Positions 1-9,354 of a DNA stretch of 64,000 bases are shown here, piece by piece. The notes under the pieces were generated by a model. The model saw only the letters and a program-made list of their open reading frames with translations. It did not search any database and was not told where the DNA came from. The position numbers were made by a program, and so were the translations under genes. Source of the stretch: Veillonella absiana (GTDB taxonomy: Bacteria > Bacillota > Negativicutes > Veillonellales > Veillonellaceae); NCBI RefSeq assembly GCF_032970905.1, contig NZ_JAWJZA010000009.1; one strand, 5' to 3'. Numbering within the stretch: the first letter of the stretch is position 1; every line of letters starts with the position of its first letter.

Positions 1-2
1 AG

Positions 3-104
3 GCTACAATTAAAAAGTATATCACTGAGCAGGAAATACATGACAAGATGTCGGATAAAATTAGTATTAAAGAATATGAGGACCCTTTTAAGGGTGGCAA
101 GTAG
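3..104 (+). CDS. tnpA: C-terminal end of an IS200/IS605-family TnpA transposase (partial)
   Basis: The window opens inside a reading frame that ends at 102-104. Its 33 residues end in a charged tail with KEYEDPFKGG, which resembles the tail of IS200/IS605 Y1 transposases (TnpA). The catalytic HUH and Tyr motifs would lie outside the window. The identification rests on this tail plus the hairpin-rich non-coding right end that follows directly. TnpA is the single-strand transposase of these elements. Whether the element is complete cannot be judged here. Confidence 0.6.
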   Translation, partial: ATIKKYITEQEIHDKMSDKISIKEYEDPFKGGK

Positions 105-245
105 ACAATATGCCCTTTAGGGGTTAGCTAAAGTAGCAAGAGCAATGTGGATTGAACGAAGTGAAAGCCAGCGTCTTAAGGCGCTGGCCGGTAACTCAGG
201 CTTATAGTCTGTGAGCAAACCACCCGTTAGACGGGTGGTCATGAT
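105..245 (+). mobile_element. Right end of the IS200/IS605-type element with two hairpins
   Basis: After the transposase stop come two perfect hairpins: a 7-bp stem at 167-188 (GCCAGCG/CGCTGGC) and an 8-bp stem with a TAG loop at 220-238 (CCACCCGT/ACGGGTGG). Subterminal imperfect hairpins recognised by TnpA are the hallmark of IS200/IS605 ends. The second hairpin is placed as the right-end structure. The exact cleavage point just downstream is not determined. Confidence 0.55.
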
Positions 246-396
246 GAAAGTACAGATGGTTTTTTATCCTCAATAGTAGCATCATATCTTTGTAATTGCT
301 GAGATAGTTGATTTATTACATAGGTTTCTGAGGATAATAGATTTATAATAGATGTATTGATATATCAGACATCAGACATCAGAAAAGAGTGAAATT

Positions 397-1119
397 ATGA
401 GTACAGATACAAAACATAGTAAATCAGGAAAAGAGACAAACGGTTTGAAAGCAACAAAACCAAAAAGAACTGTGAAATTCACAAAAACGATGAAGCCAAG
501 TGCCATCGATGTGGACGAATCTACCTTAGATCCGAGCATTGAGATTGAAACACGACCATTTCCACCGTATTTACCTGAAAAGGCTACGGTTATGTTAATG
601 GGAACATTCCCACCAAAATCAGAAAAGAGAGTTATGGAATTCCATTATCCAAACTTTCAAAATGATATGTGGCGTGTGTATGGGTTAGTATTTTTCGATG
701 ACAAGGACCATTTTAGAAAAGGTGAGAAAAAGGCCTTTGATCCAGAGAAAATCAAGGCGTTCCTCAGCGAACGTGGTATTGCCTCTTGTCCGACCGTAGT
801 GCGCGCCATTCGTGAAAAGGGCAATGCGTCCGATGCATTTTTAAAGGTAGTGGAACCCGTTCATTTGGATGAGGTGCTAGCAACGATTCCAAATTGCAAA
901 CATATTGCCACAACTGGTGGCAAGGCGACAGAGGTATTATTAGGATTGTTGCCTGAAAAGGTGAAATTACCAAAGACTGGGGAGACTATCTCTTATAATT
1001 ACAAATGCCATGAACTCACATTGACTCGCTTGCCATCAACATCACGGGCATTTCCTATGAGCCTTATTAACAAAGCCTCGGCATATCGAGCATTCTTCGA
1101 AATGGCTGGTGTGATTTGA
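397..1119 (+). CDS. Uracil-DNA glycosylase-family protein
   Basis: This 240-residue protein has a Lys/Thr/Ser-rich, probably disordered tail (residues 1-55) followed by a globular domain opening with MGTFPPK (68-74) and a YPNFQNDMW block (about 84-92). These match the Mug/UDG-like family annotated as uracil-DNA glycosylase family protein in anaerobes. Such enzymes excise uracil or mismatched bases, but activity for this branch is inferred from family only. It stands alone between the IS end and panD, with no obvious operon partner. The ATG at 397 has only a weak purine-rich ribosome site. Confidence 0.6.
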   Translation: MSTDTKHSKSGKETNGLKATKPKRTVKFTKTMKPSAIDVDESTLDPSIEIETRPFPPYLPEKATVMLMGTFPPKSEKRVMEFHYPNFQNDMWRVYGLVFFDDKDHFRKGEKKAFDPEKIKAFLSERGIASCPTVVRAIREKGNASDAFLKVVEPVHLDEVLATIPNCKHIATTGGKATEVLLGLLPEKVKLPKTGETISYNYKCHELTLTRLPSTSRAFPMSLINKASAYRAFFEMAGVI

Positions 1120-1200
1120 GAGTAGAAAATGCTTTTATATTTAAGATTAGAATTAGCAATTTAATAAAATGATTTCATAGATAAAACGTTTTTAACAAAG

Positions 1201-1229
1201 GGCTTTTTGATGAATTTTTGTGCTATACT
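1201..1229 (+). promoter_or_regulatory. Candidate promoter for panD
   Basis: An extended -10 (TGC then TATACT, 1224-1229) lies 17 bp after GGCTTT (1201-1206). The -35 is poor, but the TGN extension compensates. Transcription would start near 1236 and leave a leader of about 130 nt before panD, in which no known riboswitch is recognised. Confidence 0.35.
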
Positions 1230-1369
1230 TTTGAATTGGAGATAGTAGCACAGAACTATACTCTAAGGCCCTCTGTTTTATTTCATGACAAACAAACCTC
1301 AGTAAAGTACCTAGAACCGACCTATATGGCGGGTACGAAGATTTAGCTTTCACTAACAAGGAGTTTGAC

Positions 1370-1759
1370 ATGACAGTTACAATGTTAAAAGGAAAAATTC
1401 ATAGAGCAACCGTGACACAAGCGGCGCTCGATTATGTAGGGAGTATTACGATAGATGAAGAACTATTGAATGCATCCGGAATTTTGGAGTATGAACAAGT
1501 TCATATTGTGGACGTGAATAATGGTCAAAGGTTTACGACCTATACTATTGCCGGTGAGCCTGGCAGTGGCGTGATATGCCTCAATGGGGCAGCAGCGCGT
1601 TGCGTGAGCACTGGTGACAAAATCATTATCATGTGTTATGCACAATATGACGCAGATGAAGCAAAAACAGAACACCCTCAAGTCGTATTTGTAGATGAGA
1701 ATAACAAGATTAGCCGTATTACGAATTATGAAAAACACGGACGATTGATGGACCAATAA
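1370..1759 (+). CDS. panD: Aspartate 1-decarboxylase proenzyme
   Basis: The 129-residue protein converts L-aspartate to beta-alanine for pantothenate and CoA synthesis. The Gly-Ser self-processing site (residues 24-25, in YVGSITID) that generates the pyruvoyl cofactor is present, as are the family's NNG/RF and GAAAR segments. Length is normal. The ATG at 1370 sits 7 nt after AAGGAG; an internal ATG at 1382 would give the shorter canonical MLKGKIH start. It precedes panC, which uses its product, with a 183-nt gap that carries a 9-bp direct repeat. Confidence 0.95.
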   Translation: MTVTMLKGKIHRATVTQAALDYVGSITIDEELLNASGILEYEQVHIVDVNNGQRFTTYTIAGEPGSGVICLNGAAARCVSTGDKIIIMCYAQYDADEAKTEHPQVVFVDENNKISRITNYEKHGRLMDQ

Positions 1760-1942
1760 TACGTTTATTTGATGTGAACCTCGCGGAGCGCACTAGGATG
1801 AATCCTCGTGCAGGACCTCGCGGAGGAATCCACTCTGTAATAATGTATTGGACTAAGATCAGTAGTAGTATCGATTGTTTTGAAATACAGTGGGCAAGTA
1901 TAGGCTATCTTCTGTATCTATAGTAGACGGAGGAGAAATAAA

Positions 1943-2902
1943 ATGAATATTGTATATACCATTGATGCGGTGCGTGAGCAGGTGAAAGCTTGGAAACAAG
2001 CTGGTTTGAGTGTTGGCTATGTGCCAACTATGGGATTTTTACACGAAGGACATGCGTCGTTGATGAAGCAAGCTCGTCAAGATAATGACAAGGTGGTGGT
2101 ATCCATCTTTGTGAATCCGACGCAGTTTGGACCAACGGAAGATCTCGATTCTTATCCACGGGATTTGGACCATGATAGTGACTTATGTGAAAGTATGGGG
2201 GTGGATTTGATTTTCCATCCTGAGCCTAGCGAAATGTATGTGGATCCAAAGGCCTATGTGAATATTGTAGGCCTGTCGGACCACTTATGTGGTGCCACTC
2301 GCCCCATCCATTTCAAAGGCGTGTGTACGGTGGTGAGTAAATTCTTTAACATCGTCACACCAGACCGTGCGTACTTTGGGCAAAAGGATGCGCAACAACT
2401 TGCCATCATCCGCAAAATGGTATGTGATTTAAATATACCTGTTACCATCGTAGGGGTACCTATTGTACGTGAACAGGACGGATTGGCGAAATCCTCAAGA
2501 AATACCTATTTGAATGATGCAGAACGTAAGGCAGCTACTGTATTGTATAAATCAGTTCTGTCTGGGCAGACGTATTTACAAGAACAGGCGAAAACATCGC
2601 CTAATATAGTCGTGTCATCACAATCTGTGTTGGATGTGATGACAGCAGTCATTAATGAAGAACCGCTAGCTAAGATTGATTATGTATCCGTCGTAGATGC
2701 GTTGACGATGGAGCCAGTGGAAACGATTGATCGAGATGTACTTGTGGCTATGGCAGTGTACATTGGTAAGACTCGTTTGATTGATAACTTTAGCTATGCT
2801 GTCGATAGAGCTGGGAATGCCCATGAGATGAGTATTCATGGTGCTACCAATACTGTGAATGCCAATGATGAGCAGGCAGTTAATGCTAGCGTTAACAAGT
2901 AG
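1943..2902 (+). CDS. panC: Pantothenate synthetase
   Basis: It joins pantoate and beta-alanine with ATP to make pantothenate. The nucleotidyl-transferase HEGH motif is at residues 34-37 (in MGFLHEGHASL) and the AKSSRN block, equivalent to a KMSKS loop, is near residue 180. At 319 residues it is about 35 longer than usual. The extra C-terminal segment (from about 285) is polar and Asn/Ala-rich, without a recognised domain. GGAGGAG lies just upstream of the ATG. It follows panD and is 9 bp from the transporter gene, so the two likely share a transcript. Confidence 0.95.
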   Translation: MNIVYTIDAVREQVKAWKQAGLSVGYVPTMGFLHEGHASLMKQARQDNDKVVVSIFVNPTQFGPTEDLDSYPRDLDHDSDLCESMGVDLIFHPEPSEMYVDPKAYVNIVGLSDHLCGATRPIHFKGVCTVVSKFFNIVTPDRAYFGQKDAQQLAIIRKMVCDLNIPVTIVGVPIVREQDGLAKSSRNTYLNDAERKAATVLYKSVLSGQTYLQEQAKTSPNIVVSSQSVLDVMTAVINEEPLAKIDYVSVVDALTMEPVETIDRDVLVAMAVYIGKTRLIDNFSYAVDRAGNAHEMSIHGATNTVNANDEQAVNASVNK

Positions 2903-2911
2903 GAGGTACTT

Positions 2912-3877
2912 ATGAGATACCTTCAACTGATTAATGCATTCACCGCGCGCTATGTGACAGTGATTATTTTACTATTTTCAGGTATGGCTTTTGTCATGCC
3001 TCAGTACTTTGGGTGGGCCGTACAATATACGGTATTTTTCCTAGGTGCGGCTATGTTTGGTATGGGGCTCAACATCAAGGCAAAGGATTTTGCTATTGTG
3101 TTGACGAGACCAAAGGACATTGCTATCGGCGTATTGGCTCAATATTCCATTATGCCTGTTAGCGCATTGATAATTTGTAACTTGTTTCAATTGCCACCAG
3201 ATATTGCTATCGGCGTTATTTTGGTTGGCTGCTGCCCTGGTGGTACGGCGAGTAATGTTATTACCTATATCGCCCGTGGTGATGTGTCCCTATCTGTAGG
3301 GATGACCATTGCCTCTACATTATTGGCGCCATTGGTAACACCTCTATTGGTGTATACTCTCGGTGGTCAATGGGTAGATGTACAATTAGTGCCTATGATG
3401 ATATCCGTGGTAAAAGTAGTCTTATTGCCCGTATTACTTGGTATCTTAATACAATCCATGGGGCAACATCGGGTGGATCGCATTAGACCGATTAGTCCAC
3501 TCATTTCCATGATTGCCATCGTGCTCATCATCGCTGGGATTATTGCGGTGAACCGAGATATAATTCTTATGAGCGGATTGCTTACATTGGGTGTTGTGTG
3601 CCTTCATAATTTAATGGGTCTAGGTGTTGGTTTGATCGTAAGCAGAGCATGCGGTTTGAATTATGAAAAAACAACAGCTCTAGCTATCGAGGTAGGGATG
3701 CAAAATAGTGGACTTGCTGTGGCACTTGCGACTGCTAATTTTGCTATGAATCCATTGGCTACACTAGCCGGCGCTATCTTTAGTGTATGGCATAATATGT
3801 CTGGTGCTGTATTTGCCAATATTAGACGCCGAAAATATGAAGAAGACTATGAACAAACCAATGTCGTTGAGGCTTAA
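2912..3877 (+). CDS. BASS-family transporter, PanS-like
   Basis: The 321-residue integral membrane protein has about nine to ten hydrophobic segments and the bile acid:Na+ symporter signature GCCPGGTASNV near residue 110. In Salmonella the BASS protein PanS takes up ketopantoate, and this gene sits 9 bp after panC. Pantothenate or a precursor is therefore the likely substrate; this is an inference from context. AGGAGG precedes the ATG, and a strong terminator follows at 3971. Family assignment is firm, substrate less so. Confidence 0.8.
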   Translation: MRYLQLINAFTARYVTVIILLFSGMAFVMPQYFGWAVQYTVFFLGAAMFGMGLNIKAKDFAIVLTRPKDIAIGVLAQYSIMPVSALIICNLFQLPPDIAIGVILVGCCPGGTASNVITYIARGDVSLSVGMTIASTLLAPLVTPLLVYTLGGQWVDVQLVPMMISVVKVVLLPVLLGILIQSMGQHRVDRIRPISPLISMIAIVLIIAGIIAVNRDIILMSGLLTLGVVCLHNLMGLGVGLIVSRACGLNYEKTTALAIEVGMQNSGLAVALATANFAMNPLATLAGAIFSVWHNMSGAVFANIRRRKYEEDYEQTNVVEA

Positions 3878-3970
3878 AAAACATTGACTCGCAATGAGTT
3901 TGTGGAAATTTTGAAAGCTAGCCTTTAATTTCACAGAGTATAGCTATAATATAAGTAAATAGTTAGTATA

Positions 3971-4019
3971 AACTAGCGCATATACATGTTTGATTGACAC
4001 GTATATGCGCTAGTTTTTT
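3971..4019 (+). terminator. Intrinsic terminator of the pan operon
   Basis: A perfect 15-bp stem (3971-3985 with 4001-4015) is followed by a run of T, about 95 nt after the transporter stop codon. Confidence 0.85.
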
Positions 4020-4125
4020 GTTGAAACGGGAGTGAACTAAAAGTTGCTACGCCTGAACCTTTAGAAACTATCTAGGGAATCATTGAATAGGTAAAATAAT
4101 ATCTATACTACATTAGTAAAACTAA

Positions 4126-5035
4126 TTTGATGATATAGCACAACTGGTATGGGGTGCGGTCAGCGATAAATATGGTCGTAAGATTCCATTATTATTAGGA
4201 CCGGTATTATTTGTTATCGGTTCTGTAGGATGTGCCATGTCAACTTCGATGACAGAGATGGTGGTGTGGCGTGTATTCCAAGCCTTTGGCGCTTGTGTGG
4301 CCCCGATGCTCTCTCGTGCTATGATTCGCGATTTATTTGATCGCACCGAGGCTGCTAGTATGTTGTCTACATTGACCATGATTATGGCGGTAGTACCAAT
4401 TCTTGGACCACTAGTAGGTGGTCAAATCATGGTCATTAGTTCCTGGCATGGAATCTTTTGGTTTATGGTGGCCTTAGGTGTCTTGTTAATGGTGTCAGTG
4501 GTATTTTTACCAGAAACACATGCTGCTGATAAACGTGCCACAGGCTCTTTAATGAATACCTATAAAAATTATTGGATTCTATTAAAAAATACATCCTTTA
4601 TGAAATATACCTTGTGTGTAACCTTCTTCTATGTGGCGGCATACGCGTTTATTACAGGTTCACCTCATGTGTATATTGATTTATATAATGTGGATCCTAC
4701 CAATTATCGGTATTTATTTGGCTTGAATATTGTGGGTGTTATGGTTGTCAGTGCCATAAATCGTCGCATGGTGAAAGCTTTTGAACTAGAAACTATTTTA
4801 AAAATGGCCACATTAGTGGCTATGTCGGCAGCTATTATTGCTGTGGCTCTTGTATGGTTTAATATTGGTGGTATGATGACCATCGTATTTGGTGTTTTAG
4901 TATTCTTTTCCTCTAACGGTATCATCCGGTATCATCGCAGCCGTAACAAATGCGATTGCCTTAGATAAAGCGGGTGATATGGCTGGTTCTGGTTCCGCTT
5001 TGATCGGTTCATTGCAATATGGTAGCGGTATTTAA
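4126..5035 (+). pseudogene. Drug-resistance MFS transporter (Bcr/CflA type), truncated and frameshifted
   Basis: Reading begins mid-protein at the MFS motif A region (QLVWGAVSDKYGRK), directly after a stop codon, so the first membrane helix and start codon are missing. The body is Bcr/CflA-like with a YRYLFGLNI segment. At 4917-4936 a perfect 10-bp tandem duplication shifts the frame; removing one copy restores continuous sequence (NGIIAAVTNAIALDKAGDM). Even so, the frame then stops at 5033 before the last helices. Three separate lesions make it non-functional. Confidence 0.88.
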
Positions 5036-5173
5036 TTATGTGCCGACTTAAGGATAGATATTTGTAGTTATACATGCTATACTTTGAGTGTTATTTTATT
5101 TTTGTGATTATTCTTAGGTAATCACAGCATATTTTGGTCAAAGACCAATGTGACACTGGAGGTGTTATTATTA

Positions 5174-6094
5174 GTGAAAAATGTGACAATTCTTGGCGTT
5201 CCTATGGATTTAGGAGCTGGTAAACGAGGCGTTGATATGGGCCCATCTGCTATTCGATTAGCAAGTCTTGTAAAACGATTACAATCTATGGGGAAAATCG
5301 TGGAGGACCGAGGAAACATTCATGTTCCTGTGGGGTTGAACCGCGATAATGAAGCCATGAAGTATCGAGAGGAAGTCTTGACGGCTTGTCGTAGCCTAGC
5401 AGAGGAAGTTTATAAAATCTATCAAGAAGATAGTTTTCCATTAATATTGGGTGGAGATCATTCTATAGCCATGGGCTCTATTGCTGGTCTAGCTCGGAAA
5501 GAACCGGAGATGGGGGTCATTTGGATTGATGCCCATGCGGATTTCAATTCTAATACGACATCACCAAGTGGTAACATTCATGGTATGCCATTGGCGGTGA
5601 GTTGTGGCATTGGTGATCCTGAGTTCGTCGATATCGGCACGCCGGGACGAAAGATTGATCCGAAACGTGTTGTTGTTGTCGGAGCCAGAGATATTGATAT
5701 GGGTGAGGTAGTCTTGTTGCGTCAACATGGGGTGAAAGTATATACAATGGAAGAAGTAGACCTGTATGGCATACAACACATCATGCAAGAGGCTATGCAA
5801 TATTTGGAGAAGAATTGTTCATGTTTACATGTGAGCTTTGATATGGATGCTATTGATCCGTCTGAGGCGCCAGGAACAGGTACACCTGTTCGAGGTGGGT
5901 TAACGTATCGCGAGGCACATTTCATTATGAAATATATATCTACGTATGGAAACTTTGTTACCTCTTTAGAGGTGGTAGAGGTCAATCCTATCTTAGATAT
6001 TCAAAATAAAACGGCTGAATTGGCGGTGGAATTAATTGAATCCGCTTTCGGCAAACGAATCATGTATTACTCAGATATTGATGAACTAGATTAG
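5174..6094 (+). CDS. rocF: Arginase
   Basis: It hydrolyses arginine to ornithine and urea. The manganese-binding motifs are all visible: GGDHS, DAHADFN, and SFDMDAIDP with the APGTGTPVRGG segment. Length is about 306 residues, typical of the family. The GTG at 5174 is preferred because GGAGG lies 11 nt upstream; a GTG at 5150 would add eight residues and has no ribosome site. Agmatinase is the main alternative, but the overall pattern (PMDLGAGKRGVDMGP near the start) is arginase-like. It is not in an operon; both neighbours are damaged genes. Confidence 0.88.
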   Translation: MKNVTILGVPMDLGAGKRGVDMGPSAIRLASLVKRLQSMGKIVEDRGNIHVPVGLNRDNEAMKYREEVLTACRSLAEEVYKIYQEDSFPLILGGDHSIAMGSIAGLARKEPEMGVIWIDAHADFNSNTTSPSGNIHGMPLAVSCGIGDPEFVDIGTPGRKIDPKRVVVVGARDIDMGEVVLLRQHGVKVYTMEEVDLYGIQHIMQEAMQYLEKNCSCLHVSFDMDAIDPSEAPGTGTPVRGGLTYREAHFIMKYISTYGNFVTSLEVVEVNPILDIQNKTAELAVELIESAFGKRIMYYSDIDELD

Positions 6095-6405
6095 CATGCA
6101 GTTATCAGTAATCAGTAATCAGATAGCAGGTATTAGATACTAGATACTAGTTATTAGTTGCATTGTGAAAGTTTAATTTCATTAGAGTAAATACAGCCTT
6201 TTGTGCGATATAAGCGGGAGAATATAGGGCTAACAGACACATTAGAATTGCTACCTGATTCCAGCAAAATAGATTGCGATTGAAAACTTAACATATACCT
6301 TATGATATAATAATAGATATCAGTACATTAACTAAGAGCGGAGACGTATGGATACTTTCACTATGAATGGAATTAGTACATTTGGTGAAAGTCATACAAA
6401 TACAC
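6095..6405. other. Intergenic stretch with short direct repeats
   Basis: It holds no convincing gene. Short iterations of ATCAGTA and TAGATAC appear near 6103-6150, followed by two copies of GTGAAAGT (6165 and 6385). No clear terminator for arginase was seen. Confidence 0.5.
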
Positions 6406-7287
6406 ATGTTATATAACTCTCAATTAGATACATTCATTGCCGTGGCAGAGGCAGGCAGTTTTTCAAAGGAAGCCAAGGATTTATTCATCTCTACGCAAGC
6501 GGTCATTAAACAAATCAATACATTGGAAACAGAACTCGATATGCGGTTGTTGGATCGTTCGCCGAAGGGCATTACGCTCACATTAGAGGGGCAGATGATT
6601 TTTAAAGAGGCGAAGTATTTGGTCCAATATAATGCAGAAGTTCTTCAACGGGCTTGCCAGTTAACATCGTGAATCAGATTGCGTTATTCGTGTGGGGATA
6701 TCCCTAATCACACCAGAAACATTTATTACCGATTTGTGGCCGGATTTGATTGCGACCTGTGGTAGTCTAAATATGCAGATTGTATCCTATGAAAATAACC
6801 CCGAAAATGCTCGTGAGATTCTCAGCAATTTAGGCAAGGATATTGATATCGTGGTAGGCAATTATTCGGAAAAAACTAAGAATTATCCTGGTTGTTCCGC
6901 CACCTACCTCTATTATGTGCCACTCAGATTGGCTGTATCAAAACGTAATCCTCTCTCTCAAAAGGATTCGTTAACATGGGCGGATCTTGATGGTCATACG
7001 GTGTGGTTAAATTCAACATCTTGGATTGATGATATTACACAGATTAAAGAGGAAATTCTAGATAATCATCCGAAAGTTAAGATTGAAGAATTCCCATTCT
7101 TTGATGTACAAATCTTTAATAAGATAGTAGGTTCTAATGATGTGCTCGTTGGTGTAGATGCGTGGGAACCTTTCATCCACTGGTAACGATGAAACCAATG
7201 GAGTGGAAATATATTTCTCCTATGTGTATCTATCATAATGAACAGCCGTCTGAAACCGTGCAATATGTACTGGACAAGGCCGTATAA
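6406..7287 (+). pseudogene. LysR-family regulator with two frameshifts
   Basis: The N-terminal winged helix is intact (FIAVAEAGSFSKEAKDLF, then STQAVIKQINTLE). Near 6667 one base is lost, after which the frame continues with RESDCVIRVGISLITPE. A second one-base loss near 7176 moves WEPF into the frame reading HPLVTMKPMEW, which runs to the TAA at 7285. Joined, these give a normal-length LysR protein of about 295 residues. It lies just upstream of the aldo/keto reductase remnant and may once have controlled that cluster. No good ribosome site precedes the ATG. Confidence 0.85.
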
Positions 7288-7343
7288 AAGGTGAAAACGG
7301 AACCCTAACATCTGAATCTAAAGTTCGTTGATAGTCTAAATAT

Positions 7344-7394
7344 ACAGCTCTTACTTGTAGCAATTATGCTAATGGTAAGAGCTGTTGTATTTTA
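7344..7394 (+). terminator. Intrinsic terminator after the LysR remnant
   Basis: An 11-bp perfect stem (7344-7354 with 7375-7385) is followed by TGTATTTT. Confidence 0.7.
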
Positions 7395-7483
7395 GTGTTA
7401 ACTAATAGTTCAAACCATACAATGACTAGTTACTTCTGTAGGTGCCTTAATCTAGATACAATAGAATCATAAGAATATGCATT

Positions 7484-7502
7484 GGTGAAAGTTTGCTTTC
7501 AC
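7484..7502 (+). repeat. Inverted pair of the GTGAAAG motif
   Basis: GGTGAAAG and CTTTCACC form a perfect 8-bp stem with a short loop in the intergenic region before the aldo/keto reductase gene. This is the clearest paired instance of an octamer that recurs through the window. Confidence 0.6.
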
Positions 7503-7551
7503 CATTCGTTGTAATCAAATGAACTATCAGTTCTAGAGAAAGGATATTATC

Positions 7552-8442
7552 ATGGAATGTATTACATTAAGCAATGGCGTTAAAATCCCTAAATTAGGTT
7601 TCGGCGTTTTTCAAATTCCTGCAGAGGAAACAGCACAGGCGGTGAAAGAAGCATTGGAGGTGGGCTATCGCCATATCGATACAGCACAGGCCTATGTGAA
7701 TGAAACAGAGGTGGGTGAAGGGATTCGTCAATCTGGTGTGGATTGCAAGGATATTTTCCTAACCACAAAGGTTTGGATTTCTGAATTCGGCTATGAAAAA
7801 GCAAAAAAAATCTGTATATAAATCCATGGAACGTCTCGGTGTAGATTACCTTGATTTGATGCTCTTGCATCAACCATTTGGCGATTACTATGGTGCATAC
7901 CATGCGTTAGAGGATTTATACGAAGAAGGCGTGCTTCGTGCCATTGGTGTATCCAATTTCTATCCGGATCGTTTGGCAGATATGGCATCCTTTAACAAAA
8001 TTGTGCCTCATGTCAACCAAGTAGAAGTTACCCCGTTCTTCCAGCAAGTAGCGGCACAAGACAATATGAAAGACTATGGCGTTCAAATCGAAGCATGGGC
8101 ACCATTTGCAGAAGGCAAAAATGATTTTTTCTTTAAAACCATTGGTGAAAAATACGGATCTATGGACTTAGCGATTATGGAAAATGGCCAATACAATAAG
8201 GATTGGGCAAAAATTCATAATATGCCAGAAGAGGCTGCTCAGGCTGCCGTAGATGTAAATGCTAAAAAGATGATTTCAGTCCACAACAGTAAATTTGCCT
8301 TAGCCCGTCATCAATGGACAGGATTTTGGCGACATCTCAAGGCAAACCATATGAATTTATGACACCAATGATTGGCGATAAAATCAGTTTGGATGATGGT
8401 ACTGCTAGCACAGCTATTTCATTCCCAATTTGGTGGCGATAA
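7552..8442 (+). pseudogene. Chimeric remnant: aldo/keto reductase fused to the tail of an NAPE-PLD-like metallo-hydrolase
   Basis: The 5' part is an aldo/keto reductase (GFGVFQIPAEE, GYRHIDTAQAYVNE, LMLLHQPFGDYY, GVSNF). A run of eight A near 7803 carries one extra base and breaks the frame. At about 8150 (EKYG) the sequence switches to the C-terminus of an N-acyl-PE phospholipase D-like metallo-beta-lactamase (MDLAIMENGQYN, then VNAKKMISVHNSKFAL). Near 8325 the frame breaks again, before GKPYEFMTPMIGDK. A deletion joining two neighbouring genes at a short shared sequence is the simplest reading. The ATG follows a good ribosome site. Confidence 0.88.
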
Positions 8443-8531
8443 ATTTGCTTGACGACATGGATTTCGTCCTGAATGGCGAATCATCATAACATAGGGGAAA
8501 CGATAGCAGTAGTTAAATTGAGGAGGACTTT

Positions 8532-9212
8532 ATGAAACGAATCTTATTGGTACTAGTTAGTCTAATTATGGCCTTGGTCATTTGGGGTTGTAGTTCAAAA
8601 GCCGATAGTGCAGCACAACCAGCAAAGGTATCTACAGAAGCGGTAAAGCCTAATGGTAAGACATTAGTTGTATATTATTCATTGCCAATGACGTATGATC
8701 CAGCTAAAATGACTGAAAAAGAAGCTGATAATAGTGCAGTCATCAAAGATGGTAAAGTATATGGCAATACAGAATACTTCGCCAATGTTATTAAAGAAGC
8801 AAGTGGTGCCGATATTTTCCGTATTGAAACAGTGAAAATATATTCTGATGATTACCAAACATTGATTGCCGATGCAAAGGAAGAGCAACGTGTGAATGCA
8901 CGTCCTGAAATGAAAGCCAATGTGCCTGATCTACCTCAATATGATACAATTTTCGTAGGCTACCCAAACTGGTGGGGCGATATGCCGATGGTATTGTACA
9001 CATTCTTTGAAGCCAATGATTTCTCTGGTAAAACCATCATTCCATTTAACACACATGGTGGTAGCGGATTCTCTGATACTATCAATAGCATACAAAAACT
9101 AGAACCAAATGCTAAGGTGGTAAAAGATGGTTTGTCCATTAGCCGTAACGATATTAACGATGCAGCACCACAAATTCAAAATTGGATAAAATCCTTAGGA
9201 TTCGGTAAATAA
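8532..9212 (+). CDS. Flavodoxin-like lipoprotein
   Basis: The 226-residue protein starts with a lipoprotein signal peptide (lipobox ending at Cys20, VIWGC). A flavodoxin domain from about residue 45 includes the FMN-site segments VVYYS, VGYPNWWGDMP and NTHGGSGFS. It should carry FMN at the cell surface or in the periplasm and pass electrons between redox partners. GGAGG precedes the ATG. The neighbouring DUF4405 membrane protein and oxidoreductases suggest a shared redox function. The terminator at 9268 separates it from the next gene. Confidence 0.85.
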   Translation: MKRILLVLVSLIMALVIWGCSSKADSAAQPAKVSTEAVKPNGKTLVVYYSLPMTYDPAKMTEKEADNSAVIKDGKVYGNTEYFANVIKEASGADIFRIETVKIYSDDYQTLIADAKEEQRVNARPEMKANVPDLPQYDTIFVGYPNWWGDMPMVLYTFFEANDFSGKTIIPFNTHGGSGFSDTINSIQKLEPNAKVVKDGLSISRNDINDAAPQIQNWIKSLGFGK

Positions 9213-9267
9213 TTCGACTTAGCTCTTATTTGTTGCCAAACCTTTTGGGACTTGTGATGAATAATTG

Positions 9268-9320
9268 AAAACCCTTGTTAGGACAAGCCTGTATGCTGTA
9301 TTTGGCTAACAAGGGTTTTC
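9268..9320 (+). terminator. Intrinsic terminator after the flavodoxin gene
   Basis: A perfect 14-bp stem (9268-9281 with 9306-9319) ends in TTTTC. Confidence 0.75.
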
Positions 9321-9354
9321 TGATATATACTATATTATATTAGAAAGGAGCACC

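Noticed and set aside
1760..1942. Regulatory RNA between panD and panC
   Set aside because: It contains a 9-bp direct repeat (CCTCGCGGA) but no convincing fold or known riboswitch pattern.
7552..8442. A genuine bifunctional reductase-hydrolase
   Set aside because: The frame is broken in two places and both partners lack essential parts, so it cannot be one enzyme.
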